Assembly (NCBI GenBank): GCA_964389755.1
Contig: CAYMEW010000025.1
Location: forward strand, 1 to 63,623
Length of the DNA stretch: 63,623 nucleotides
From: JBBSUQ01 sp964389755
Lineage (GTDB): Bacteria; Bacteroidota; Bacteroidia; Flavobacteriales_D; Crocinitomicaceae
Direction: 5' to 3'
The notes under the pieces are model-generated. The model searched no databases. It had not been told where the DNA came from and saw only the letters and a list, made by a program, of their open reading frames with translations. Both the position numbers and the translations under genes were made by a program. This document shows, in pieces, positions 15,682 to 23,673 of the stretch. Position 1 is the first letter of the stretch. Every line of letters starts with the position of its first letter.

Positions 15682-17712
15682 ATGATACGCGCACGGGAGT
15701 TGCTTTTTTTATTCGGATGGATCTTATTGCTCGGTTTTTTCTTCCAGCAGGATTACTTCCACGAATTCCCGGCCTTTTCCAATGCGCGAGATCAGTCGAA
15801 CAGCCTGGCCGTGACCAAAGGATATGTTATCAACGACCTCGATTTCCTGGAACCGCAAACCTTCGTTTACAACAAAGAATCACGCCAGGCGGAGGACCAG
15901 ATCAACAATACGCGAACGGCTGTACATTTCCCGATACATCACTACCTTCCGGCCGTTATTTCAGTATGCTTCGACACGGATATTATCCCGACGATTCGCT
16001 GGTATACCTTTATCTTCAGTGTTCTGGGAGCGTTTTTCCTGTATAAACTCATACGCCTGCTCACCGGGAGTTTTTTCAAATCGCTGCTGATCCTCACGCT
16101 GGCGATCACCTCCCCCGTTTTCGTTTATTACCAGTCCGGCTACATGCCGGTGATCCCCAGCCTGAGCCTGGCCATTTGCGGCATCTATTTTTACTTCAGT
16201 TACCACCAGGTCCAACGCTTTTATTATTATGTGCTGGCACTTTCCTGCATCACGCTGGCTTCGCTTTCCACCTACTTTTTCCTGTCGGTATTGCTCGCCT
16301 TTTTTGCCACGGAAATTTACTTTGTCTACCGTACCAGGACGATCAGCCGGATTAAACTTGTGCTCAACACGGCGGCACTCACGCTGATCGGGGTTTCAAC
16401 GATGCTTTATTTCCGGCGCGTCTCGATCTACGGATCCGTCTTTGCCGATATTGATAACCTGCGCATGCCGGCGGGTTTCACGGGCCAACAGGAGATTCAC
16501 ACCTTTGCCGAATGGCTGACGACCTATTTCTCAACATTCCAGCTTGTTTTGCTCGCGGTGCTGCTCCTCGGGTTCCTGATCAGTTATTTTTTCTACAGTC
16601 GCGGGATCGTGCAACTGACCTTTGTAAGACCTTTCTGGCAATTCCTCGCCGTGTATATCCTGGGGTGTGTAGTATTGATGATTTTCCTGCCTCCTTCCGT
16701 TTTAAAACGCGATCACCTTTTCCTGGCAACTTTTTATTTGCCGCTGATTTTGCTCTTTACGCTTTTCACCAAGCATCTGAATTTCAGTAATCGCTGGATC
16801 CGCCTTTTTTACATGTCCTCCGGTATCGCCTTTATGCTCGGGATGATTCTTTCGGCCAATAGCATACAAAAGGAAAAGCGCATCAGCGGAACCTGGGATA
16901 TCGGTACCGAAACGGTCATCAACTTCGAAGGATCACAGGAATTTCTTGCGAAGAACGGCGTCAAACCAACTGATCGCCTGCTCGTTTTTAACTCCGTCAC
17001 CCCGAATATTCCGTTTCTGCTGATGAATCGAACGGGTTACGCGATAGAGGGTACGAGTAAGGAAGATATTATTCGGGCGTTGAGCTGGCGCTACGAGTAC
17101 ATCATTTACCAGAATGAATTTTTCATCCCTTCGGTTTATTCCACCTATCCCGAAATTATTCAACTGATCGAAATTGTGGCTACGAATGGAAAGATCACGC
17201 TTTGCAGGCGAAAAAAAGATCCGATGACGGAAAACACCCTGGCCGAATTCCTCAACTTCGATAAAATGAATTCACTGGCAACCTATTTCAATAATTTTAC
17301 CTCGGACGATATCGACAACTGGGAGATTCGTTCCCTGTACAGGGATGTCTACTGGTCTCGGCCGACAAGTAACGAAATGCTCCCGGACGACCTGTACGGA
17401 CTGGTTTTCAAAACGCAAAACATTCAACTGAATGACGACAACCGGCACCTGATGTTCGTGGAAGGCCGTTTTTACCAGGATTCACTGGCCGACTGTGAAC
17501 TCGTAGGTTTTATTTACGACGGTGACGAACTCGTGTACTACCATTCTTATCACTTATCCGATCTTTTGAAATGGCCGCGCGAATGGGATTACCTACACCT
17601 GGTATATGAATTTCCGAAACTTACGAGGCCCGAGTGCGAGATCGGATTCCAGGTTTACAACCCGAAAAAGGCGCGCCTGATCATGGACGACATCGCTATT
17701 AAGGTATTCTGA
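15682..17712 (+). CDS. Large multi-pass membrane protein, GT-C glycosyltransferase-like
   Basis: The 676-residue protein has about 10-12 hydrophobic segments in its first 400 residues, and a soluble C-terminal part of about 270 residues. An acidic loop after the first helix (near residues 27-60), followed by HFPIHHYLPA, recalls the first periplasmic loop of GT-39/GT-83-type enzymes that use polyprenyl-linked sugars, but a catalytic Asp pair cannot be assigned with certainty. The C-terminal beta-rich part could bind carbohydrate. It lies in an apparent operon with the barrel-like protein. The GT-C call is a topology-based inference. Confidence 0.6.
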   Translation: MIRARELLFLFGWILLLGFFFQQDYFHEFPAFSNARDQSNSLAVTKGYVINDLDFLEPQTFVYNKESRQAEDQINNTRTAVHFPIHHYLPAVISVCFDTDIIPTIRWYTFIFSVLGAFFLYKLIRLLTGSFFKSLLILTLAITSPVFVYYQSGYMPVIPSLSLAICGIYFYFSYHQVQRFYYYVLALSCITLASLSTYFFLSVLLAFFATEIYFVYRTRTISRIKLVLNTAALTLIGVSTMLYFRRVSIYGSVFADIDNLRMPAGFTGQQEIHTFAEWLTTYFSTFQLVLLAVLLLGFLISYFFYSRGIVQLTFVRPFWQFLAVYILGCVVLMIFLPPSVLKRDHLFLATFYLPLILLFTLFTKHLNFSNRWIRLFYMSSGIAFMLGMILSANSIQKEKRISGTWDIGTETVINFEGSQEFLAKNGVKPTDRLLVFNSVTPNIPFLLMNRTGYAIEGTSKEDIIRALSWRYEYIIYQNEFFIPSVYSTYPEIIQLIEIVATNGKITLCRRKKDPMTENTLAEFLNFDKMNSLATYFNNFTSDDIDNWEIRSLYRDVYWSRPTSNEMLPDDLYGLVFKTQNIQLNDDNRHLMFVEGRFYQDSLADCELVGFIYDGDELVYYHSYHLSDLLKWPREWDYLHLVYEFPKLTRPECEIGFQVYNPKKARLIMDDIAIKVF

Positions 17713-18276
17713 TCAGCGCCGGAGTTGCCGTTCGCGCTGCGCGAGGGTTCGTTCCGCACTTTCTGCTAAAAGCGGTAAGAGCGTCGTGTAGTCAAATTTC
17801 CAGACCCCGTTCTCGCGGTTGAAATTGAAATAATAAGGCGTTTCCTGGCCTTTGAGTATCAACTGTCCGCGTGCTTTAGTGTCGCTTTCCAGCACAACCT
17901 CGCCGATCAAAGTTTCGCGGATCGTCTTCACCGCCAGTACCTCGTTCTCAACGAGGAAGTCAAACAGTGCAATGCTGTCCATACTTGCAAGCAAAGCCTC
18001 CGAAACGCCGTCACGCAGGGTGATCACCAGCAGTTTATCCACTGAAAAAAGCGTATCAAGCGCCGTGGAATCGGCATGGAGCGTACAGTCGAGAATGTAT
18101 GCAAAATAGTGTACGGTATGCTCATCGGCATAGGCGCGGGCAGAATCAGGCTGTTGTTGGATCAGGGCCTGCCGGAAGTTCAGGAAATCCGATCGAACTT
18201 CCTGTTCAAGACGGAAATCCTGCGAAAATGCCGGGTTGATAAACGTGCAACACAAAAGTAAAAGGAGCAGCCTCAT
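17713..18276 (-). CDS. Secreted protein of unknown function
   Basis: The 187-residue protein starts at 18276, giving the signal peptide MRLLLLLLCCTFINPAFSQ; an ATG six codons upstream is less likely. The mature part is helical with a C-terminal beta segment (GQLILKGQETPYYFNF) and ends in a basic stretch. I do not recognise the family. Its stop touches the stop of the convergent membrane-protein gene. Confidence 0.65.
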   Translation of the reverse strand: MRLLLLLLCCTFINPAFSQDFRLEQEVRSDFLNFRQALIQQQPDSARAYADEHTVHYFAYILDCTLHADSTALDTLFSVDKLLVITLRDGVSEALLASMDSIALFDFLVENEVLAVKTIRETLIGEVVLESDTKARGQLILKGQETPYYFNFNRENGVWKFDYTTLLPLLAESAERTLAQRERQLRR

Positions 18277-18324
18277 AGTATTCGATTGTGTCAAACTTAC
18301 ACATTTTTAGCATATTGCAAAATG

Positions 18325-18354
18325 AAAAAAGCCGGAACAAGTTGTTCCGGCTTT
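18325..18354 (-). terminator. Terminator of the FKBP pair
   Basis: AAAGCCGGAACAA and TTGTTCCGGCTTT form a perfect 13-bp stem with a one-base centre. The minus strand continues into six Ts. It lies 24 bases after the stop of the FKBP lipoprotein. Confidence 0.92.
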
Positions 18355-18377
18355 CGAATTACAATGAGTTAATCGGC

Positions 18378-19316
18378 TTAATATCCGGCCGGCATTTGCT
18401 GAGGCATCGGTTTTACCAATGAACCTGCTTCACCGTAATTAATGAGATCGATCGTGAAATGGAGCGATTCTTTACCACCCTGTTCCCCGTAAGCGAGGTT
18501 CCACGGTACGTAAATGTCGTATTTACCTCCTTTTTTCATTTTCGGAAGTGCGTAGGTCCACCCTTCGATCACACCACCGTCGAGGCTGAGCGCAACCGGA
18601 TCGGTTGATCCGCGCATTTTCTTCATTTCATAAGAACTCTGGATCGTATCACCCGAAGCTGACATCAGGACATATTCAACTTCTACATCGTCTTTCGGTC
18701 CCGGACTTCCACCCGTACCTTCTTTGATCGGTACGATCACGATGCCGTTTTCCATCACCTGTGCACCCGGGATCTTCTTTGCTTTCACCATCATTTCATC
18801 ACCCTTTTTGGTGTTCAGGTCCGAAATGAACTGTGTAACGATCTCTTCGCGCTCTTCTTCGGTGATGAGCGTATCGTTTTTATTCAGAGCATGACGAAAT
18901 CCGGTTGCAACCATGTCCATATCCAGTTCATTGATACCGCCCATGCGTTTCACATCCCGGTAAAATGTAAAGGCAGTCATACGACCGATACACTCGGAAC
19001 CTTTTTTGGCATACGTCGTGTCGAAATCCTGGAAATAAGGTCCGAACAACTTCTTGATCATGTCCTCACACTCTTCCGGTTTGTCCTCGTTCAGGTTTGA
19101 TTTGAATCCTTTAACCATGAGGTCAATGTCCAGTTTTTTCAGGTTTTCATCCTCACTTTTGACAAAGGATTGTGCACTGATCGATCCGAGCGCATACGAG
19201 AGCCGGTCTTTGGAGGTTTTCAATTCAACCTTTTCTTCCTGATCTCCGGAAGAATTGTTGTTGCAGGCCATCATCAGGAGGGCAACCGGCAACGCGGCAA
19301 ATAACCATTTTTTCAT
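18378..19316 (-). CDS. FKBP-type peptidyl-prolyl isomerase lipoprotein
   Basis: The 312-residue protein has a lipoprotein signal with lipobox LLMMAC (Cys18), a helical dimerisation region like FkpA/Mip (about 35-190), and a C-terminal FKBP domain (about 200-290) with GGVIEGWTYALPKMKKGGKY and VPWNLAYGEQG. The FKBP core is less canonical than in its neighbour, so catalysis may be weak. It should act as a periplasmic folding helper on the outer or inner membrane. Its ATG overlaps the TAA of the upstream FKBP gene (TAATG), which indicates translational coupling. Confidence 0.88.
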   Translation of the reverse strand: MKKWLFAALPVALLMMACNNNSSGDQEEKVELKTSKDRLSYALGSISAQSFVKSEDENLKKLDIDLMVKGFKSNLNEDKPEECEDMIKKLFGPYFQDFDTTYAKKGSECIGRMTAFTFYRDVKRMGGINELDMDMVATGFRHALNKNDTLITEEEREEIVTQFISDLNTKKGDEMMVKAKKIPGAQVMENGIVIVPIKEGTGGSPGPKDDVEVEYVLMSASGDTIQSSYEMKKMRGSTDPVALSLDGGVIEGWTYALPKMKKGGKYDIYVPWNLAYGEQGGKESLHFTIDLINYGEAGSLVKPMPQQMPAGY

Positions 19317-19915
19317 TAAACTACTTCTAAAAGTTCTACATCAAAAATCAGGGCCATGTAAGGTTTGATGGGCCCTCCCGGATGCGGATTAGCTCCGTAA
19401 GCCAGTTCCTGCGGAATGTACAGGCGATATTTCGAACCTGCCGGCATCAGTTGCAGCGCTTCCGTCCAGCCCTTGATCACCTGGTTTACACCGAAAGTGG
19501 CGGGCGTTCCGCGTTGTACCGAGCTGTCGAATACCGTTCCGTCAATCAGCGTACCGTGGTAATGTACCTTTACAGTATCCGAAGCACCCGGCTTTTTGCC
19601 TTCTCCTTCGGAGATCACCTCGTATTGCAGACCGCTTGACGTTACATGTACTCCGTCCTTATCTTTATTTTTTTCCAAAAATGCTTCTCCTTCCGCTTTG
19701 TTGGCAGCGAATTTTTTTTCACCTACCGACTGCATGAATCCCTGGATGATCGCATTTGCTTCATTCGGGTCGTATTTCAGTTCTTTTCCTTCAAAGACGT
19801 CTTTGATCGCCTGTACGAAATCATCCGGGGAGATGCTCTCGAGATCCTGCTGAATCAGGCTTCCCGCAACGCTCATTCCCACACAATAACTTACTGCTTT
19901 AATATCTTCTGTCAT
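19316..19915 (-). CDS. FKBP-type peptidyl-prolyl isomerase (FklB/Mip-like)
   Basis: The 199-residue protein has an N-terminal helical dimerisation region (about 1-85) and a canonical FKBP domain (about 95-199) with VKVHYHGTLIDGTVFDSS, VIKGWTEALQLMPAGSKYRL and IPQELAYGA. No signal peptide is visible, unlike the downstream partner, so it is probably cytoplasmic or exported another way. A -7 element lies at 19937-19944. Confidence 0.92.
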   Translation of the reverse strand: MTEDIKAVSYCVGMSVAGSLIQQDLESISPDDFVQAIKDVFEGKELKYDPNEANAIIQGFMQSVGEKKFAANKAEGEAFLEKNKDKDGVHVTSSGLQYEVISEGEGKKPGASDTVKVHYHGTLIDGTVFDSSVQRGTPATFGVNQVIKGWTEALQLMPAGSKYRLYIPQELAYGANPHPGGPIKPYMALIFDVELLEVV

Positions 19916-19936
19916 TCTATTTTATTGATTTTTGAA

Positions 19937-19944
19937 CAAATATA
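19937..19944 (-). promoter_or_regulatory. -7 element TATATTTG of the FKBP operon
   Basis: The minus strand reads TATATTTG, a perfect TAnnTTTG, 21 bases before the ATG at 19915. Confidence 0.6.
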
Positions 19945-20039
19945 CACATTTGAGCAGGCACAGGCCGGGAAGGCCGCATTATTTTTCGGAAGGAAGACGC
20001 GAAACCGCCGACGTTGTCCGCCGCCTGCGTTTCTTTTAT

Positions 20040-20047
20040 TATTTTTG
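20040..20047 (+). promoter_or_regulatory. -7 element TATTTTTG of the pepT operon
   Basis: TATTTTTG lies 25 bases before the pepT ATG, with a TTG at 20014-20016 (23-base spacer). Its position inside a longer upstream reading frame supports starting pepT at 20073. Confidence 0.6.
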
Positions 20048-20072
20048 TTCATCGCGAAACAAATCAACAGAC

Positions 20073-21317
20073 ATGAGTAAACACGAACATATCTCCCAAC
20101 GCTTCATGCGTTATGTACAAATCGATACAACGGCTGATCCGACCTCAGACACTTTTCCCTCTTCGGCCAAACAGAAAGACCTGGCGCGGCTGCTGGAGCG
20201 CGAATTAAAGGAAATGGGACTTCCCGAAGTAGAACTCGACGAAAACGGGTACGTTTATGCAACCATTCCCGCCACCGGCGATGTTGAAAGTCCCGTTATT
20301 TGCTTTTGCAGTCACATGGACACCGCACCGGATTGCAGCGGAACGAACGTGAAACCGATCCTGCACAAAAGTTACGACGGAAAACCGATCACCTTACCGG
20401 ACGACCGGAGCCAGGTGATCACGACTGAAAAGCATCCTTATCTGAAAGAAAAGATCGGCGATGACCTCATCACTGCGAGCGGACTTACGCTTTTAGGTGC
20501 CGATGACAAGGCCGGCGTGGCGATCATTATGGATTTTGCGCAATACCTCATCACGCATCCCGAAATTTCGCACGGAAAGATCCGCATCCTCTTTACCCCG
20601 GATGAAGAGATCGGGCGCGGCGTGGACCATGTTAATATGGAAAAACTTGCCGCCGATTACGGGTATACCCTCGATGGTGGTGTGCTTGGAAGTATTGAAG
20701 ATGAAACTTTCTCCGCAGATGCAGCTACTGTAACATTCTACGGTATTAGCGAACATCCCGGTTATGCAAAAAACAAACTCGTAAACGCCATCAAACTGGC
20801 TTCGGAATTCGTGCATTCACTCCCGCAGGATTCCTGGTCACCCGAAACGACTGAAAAGCGCGAAGGGTTTGTACATCCTTCCAAGATCGAAGGGCATCTT
20901 GAAAAAGCCAGCGTAAACTTCATTGTGCGCGATCACGACACCTCGAAACTGAAAGAATACGAAGACCGACTTGCAAAACTCGCCCAGCAGGTGATCGATA
21001 AGTATAACGGGACCAGCTACGAAATGCAGGTAACGGAGCAATATCGCAACATGAAAGAAATCCTTAAAACAGTACCTTTCGTGAGTGAATACGCCATCGA
21101 AGCGATGGAAAAAGCCGGTGTTAAACCACGTCCGACGATTATCCGCGGGGGGACTGACGGGTCGCGTCTTTCATTTATGGGACTGCCCTGCCCCAACCTG
21201 TTTACGGGTGAAATGGCCATTCACAGCAAGCACGAATACGTGAGTGTACAGGATATGGAAAAGGCCGTGCGCACCATGACCGAACTCGTTCAGATCTGGG
21301 AAAAACACAAAGCCTGA
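20073..21317 (+). CDS. pepT: Peptidase T (tripeptide aminopeptidase, M20B)
   Basis: PepT removes N-terminal residues from tripeptides in the cytoplasm. The 414 residues carry the M20 di-zinc motifs CSHMDTAPD, GADDKAG, PDEEIGRG and the C-terminal GEMAIHSKHEYV. The ATG at 20073 is chosen because it gives the family N-terminus (MSKHEHISQRFMRYVQIDT) and follows a promoter element; the frame is open further upstream to 19932, but that stretch is non-homologous. It is first in an operon with holA, whose ATG overlaps the pepT stop (TGATG). Confidence 0.96.
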   Translation: MSKHEHISQRFMRYVQIDTTADPTSDTFPSSAKQKDLARLLERELKEMGLPEVELDENGYVYATIPATGDVESPVICFCSHMDTAPDCSGTNVKPILHKSYDGKPITLPDDRSQVITTEKHPYLKEKIGDDLITASGLTLLGADDKAGVAIIMDFAQYLITHPEISHGKIRILFTPDEEIGRGVDHVNMEKLAADYGYTLDGGVLGSIEDETFSADAATVTFYGISEHPGYAKNKLVNAIKLASEFVHSLPQDSWSPETTEKREGFVHPSKIEGHLEKASVNFIVRDHDTSKLKEYEDRLAKLAQQVIDKYNGTSYEMQVTEQYRNMKEILKTVPFVSEYAIEAMEKAGVKPRPTIIRGGTDGSRLSFMGLPCPNLFTGEMAIHSKHEYVSVQDMEKAVRTMTELVQIWEKHKA

Positions 21318-22315
21318 TGGATCACAAGGCGGTTATCAACAATATCCGGCAAAAAAAATTCGAGCAGATCTACCTGCTGCACGGAGAGGAACCGTATTTC
21401 ATCGACCTGATTACCGATGAGATCGTGGCGCACGCGCTTGAAGACCATGAACGTGACTTTAACCAGACCACGTTTTATGGAAAAGACGCCGATCCGCTGG
21501 CAATTGTCAGTGAGGCCAAAGGTTACCCGATGATGTCGGAACGGCGGCTGGTCGTGATCCGCGAAGCTCAGAACATCCGCGACTGGGATGCGTTCGAAAG
21601 CTATTTTGCACAGCCGAGCCCACAAACCGTACTGGTTATCAATCACAAGTATAAAAAGGCCGATTCGCGTAAGAAAGTGTTTAAAACACTGGCTAAAAAC
21701 GGACTGGTCTTTGCATCCGAAAAGGTGAAAGATTACCAGTTGGTGGACTGGATCTCGAATTATGTCAAAACGACCGGTTTCAGTATTTCCCCGAAAGCAA
21801 GCTTTTTACTGGCCGACTTTCTCGGGAACGATTTAAGCAAGATCGTCAACGAACTCGATAAACTGTCGATCGTCCTGCAAAAAGGGACGATGATCAACGA
21901 TACGCACATCGAAGAGAACATCGGGATTTCGAAGGATTATAACATTTTTGAACTCACCGATGCGATCACGTCCACGGACCTGACCAAGGCCATGAAGATC
22001 GTTTATTATTTCGAGCACAACCCGAAAGCCGCGGACCTGGTTCCGGTGATCGGGAACCTCTTCAACCTGTTCATCAACATGATGAAAATTCACTTTCTTC
22101 CGAACAAGGCGAAGGATGTGGTTGCCCAGAACCTGAAATTGCATCCGTATTATGTGAGCAAGCTGATCACGGCCTCCAAGAGTTTTCCTCCGAAGAAGAT
22201 CGCTGCGAACATCGAGATACTTCACGAATTTGACCTGCGCTCAAAAGGCCTCGGAAATGCTTCTTTCAGCCAGGGAGAACTGATGCGCGAACTTGTTTAC
22301 CGATTATTGAACTGA
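21317..22315 (+). CDS. holA: DNA polymerase III subunit delta
   Basis: HolA is the clamp-loader delta subunit that opens the sliding clamp. The 332 residues show the family pattern: YLLHGEEPYFIDLITDEI at about 15-32, VVIREAQN near 80, a lid-like helical region (DYNIFELTDAITSTD), and the C-terminal collar domain ending ELMRELVYRLLN. It is translationally coupled to pepT upstream and to rsmE downstream by one-base overlaps. Confidence 0.95.
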   Translation: MDHKAVINNIRQKKFEQIYLLHGEEPYFIDLITDEIVAHALEDHERDFNQTTFYGKDADPLAIVSEAKGYPMMSERRLVVIREAQNIRDWDAFESYFAQPSPQTVLVINHKYKKADSRKKVFKTLAKNGLVFASEKVKDYQLVDWISNYVKTTGFSISPKASFLLADFLGNDLSKIVNELDKLSIVLQKGTMINDTHIEENIGISKDYNIFELTDAITSTDLTKAMKIVYYFEHNPKAADLVPVIGNLFNLFINMMKIHFLPNKAKDVVAQNLKLHPYYVSKLITASKSFPPKKIAANIEILHEFDLRSKGLGNASFSQGELMRELVYRLLN

Positions 22316-23010
22316 TGCGATTATTTTACCTTTCTGACCTCGATGAACGTGCCGCCGTGCATCAACTTCCCGAAGAAGAAGCAAAACACATCATTCGGGT
22401 ATTGCGCATGCGCGCAGGCGACGAGGTAGGACTCGTCAACGGGAACGGCCTCCTGATCCGCGGAAAAATAAGTACGATCGAAAACAAGCGCTGCTCCGTG
22501 GAAACGGTCGAAGTGATCCGCGAGGACCGAACCGAAAAACCCGTTCACATAGCCGTGGCTCCCACCAAAAATGCAGATCGCATGGAGTGGCTCGTTGAAA
22601 AAATGACTGAGATCGGCGTCACGAAGATTAGTTTTGTACACTGTTCGAATTCGGAACGCAAGCATTTCCGGCAGGATCGCGTGGAAAAGATCATGGTGGC
22701 CGCCTGCAAGCAAAGCAAGCGCCTGTACTTTCCGGAACTCGAATCGCTTGTTTCCTTTGAAGAATTCATTCGTCGGTATCCGGCAGGTGCGATCGCACAT
22801 TGCTATGACGAACGTGATCGCAATGACATCGGAATGACGGAAGCAAACGGGAAGCCAGTGTTGATCGGTCCGGAAGGAGACTTTACGGAAGCGGAAGTAC
22901 AAATGGCACTTGATTCGGGTTATATGCCAATAAGCCTCGGAAAAAACCGTTTAAGAACGGAAACGGCCGCTTTGTATGCCTGCGTTATTCTCAAATCAAC
23001 GGATGTTTAA
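22315..23010 (+). CDS. rsmE: 16S rRNA m3U1498 methyltransferase
   Basis: RsmE methylates N3 of U1498 in 16S rRNA. The 231-residue protein has an N-terminal PUA-like domain (about 1-75) and a SPOUT knot domain with IGPEGDFTEAEV and LGKNRLRTETAAL, the SAM-binding knot. Both flanking junctions are one-base overlaps or direct abutments, so it is part of the pepT-holA-rsmE-DUF4159 operon. Confidence 0.96.
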   Translation: MRLFYLSDLDERAAVHQLPEEEAKHIIRVLRMRAGDEVGLVNGNGLLIRGKISTIENKRCSVETVEVIREDRTEKPVHIAVAPTKNADRMEWLVEKMTEIGVTKISFVHCSNSERKHFRQDRVEKIMVAACKQSKRLYFPELESLVSFEEFIRRYPAGAIAHCYDERDRNDIGMTEANGKPVLIGPEGDFTEAEVQMALDSGYMPISLGKNRLRTETAALYACVILKSTDV

Positions 23011-23673
23011 ATGAAACAGCTTATGAAAAATGCATTGCTATTCCTCGCGTTCCTGACTTTTGGATCCGCAGTTTTCAGCCAGGATGCTTACCAGCTTGCC
23101 GTGTTAAAATACAACGGTGGCGGAGATTATTATGCCAATCCGACTTCCGTCCCGAACCTTGTACGTTTCTGTAATCAAAATCTTTCGACAACCATTTCAA
23201 CGGACGTGCCCTACGTGGAAGTCGGCAGCCCCGATATTTTTCGCTATCCTTTCATTCACATGACCGGACACGGAAACGTGGTTTTCTCGTCACAGGAAGC
23301 CGGGAATCTGCGGAAATACCTGTTGGGAGGCGGTTTTTTGCACATCGACGACAACTATGGAATGGACGAATTTATCCGGGTAGAACTTAAAAAAGTATTC
23401 CCCAACCAGGAACTGGTGGAAATTCCGTTTGACCATCCTGTCTTTCACCAGAAATACGATTTCAACGGCTTACCGAAAATTCACGAACACGACGACAAAC
23501 GTCCACAGGCCTTTGGAATTATCGTTGATGGCAGGCTGGTGTGTCTGTATACTTTTGAAACAGACCTCGGCGATGGCTGGGAAGATCCGGAAGTGCATAA
23601 CGACAGCCCTGCGAAGCACCAGGATGCGCTGAAAATGGGTGCCAACATCCTGATGTACGCTTTCATGAATTAA
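23011..23673 (+). CDS. DUF4159 family secreted protein
   Basis: The 220-residue protein has a Sec signal peptide (ends near SAVFSQ) and a DUF4159-type Rossmann-like fold: QLAVLKYNGGGDYYANP, FIHMTGHGNVVFS and LLGGGFLHIDDNYG. The family resembles glutamine-amidotransferase-like domains but has no known activity. It directly abuts the rsmE stop codon (TAAATG). It converges on ligD with a 4-base overlap of coding ends. Confidence 0.88.
   Translation: MKQLMKNALLFLAFLTFGSAVFSQDAYQLAVLKYNGGGDYYANPTSVPNLVRFCNQNLSTTISTDVPYVEVGSPDIFRYPFIHMTGHGNVVFSSQEAGNLRKYLLGGGFLHIDDNYGMDEFIRVELKKVFPNQELVEIPFDHPVFHQKYDFNGLPKIHEHDDKRPQAFGIIVDGRLVCLYTFETDLGDGWEDPEVHNDSPAKHQDALKMGANILMYAFMN

Noticed and set aside
19932..20072. 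Upstream extension of pepT
   Set aside because: The added 47 residues do not resemble PepT and would include the promoter element at 20040-20047.
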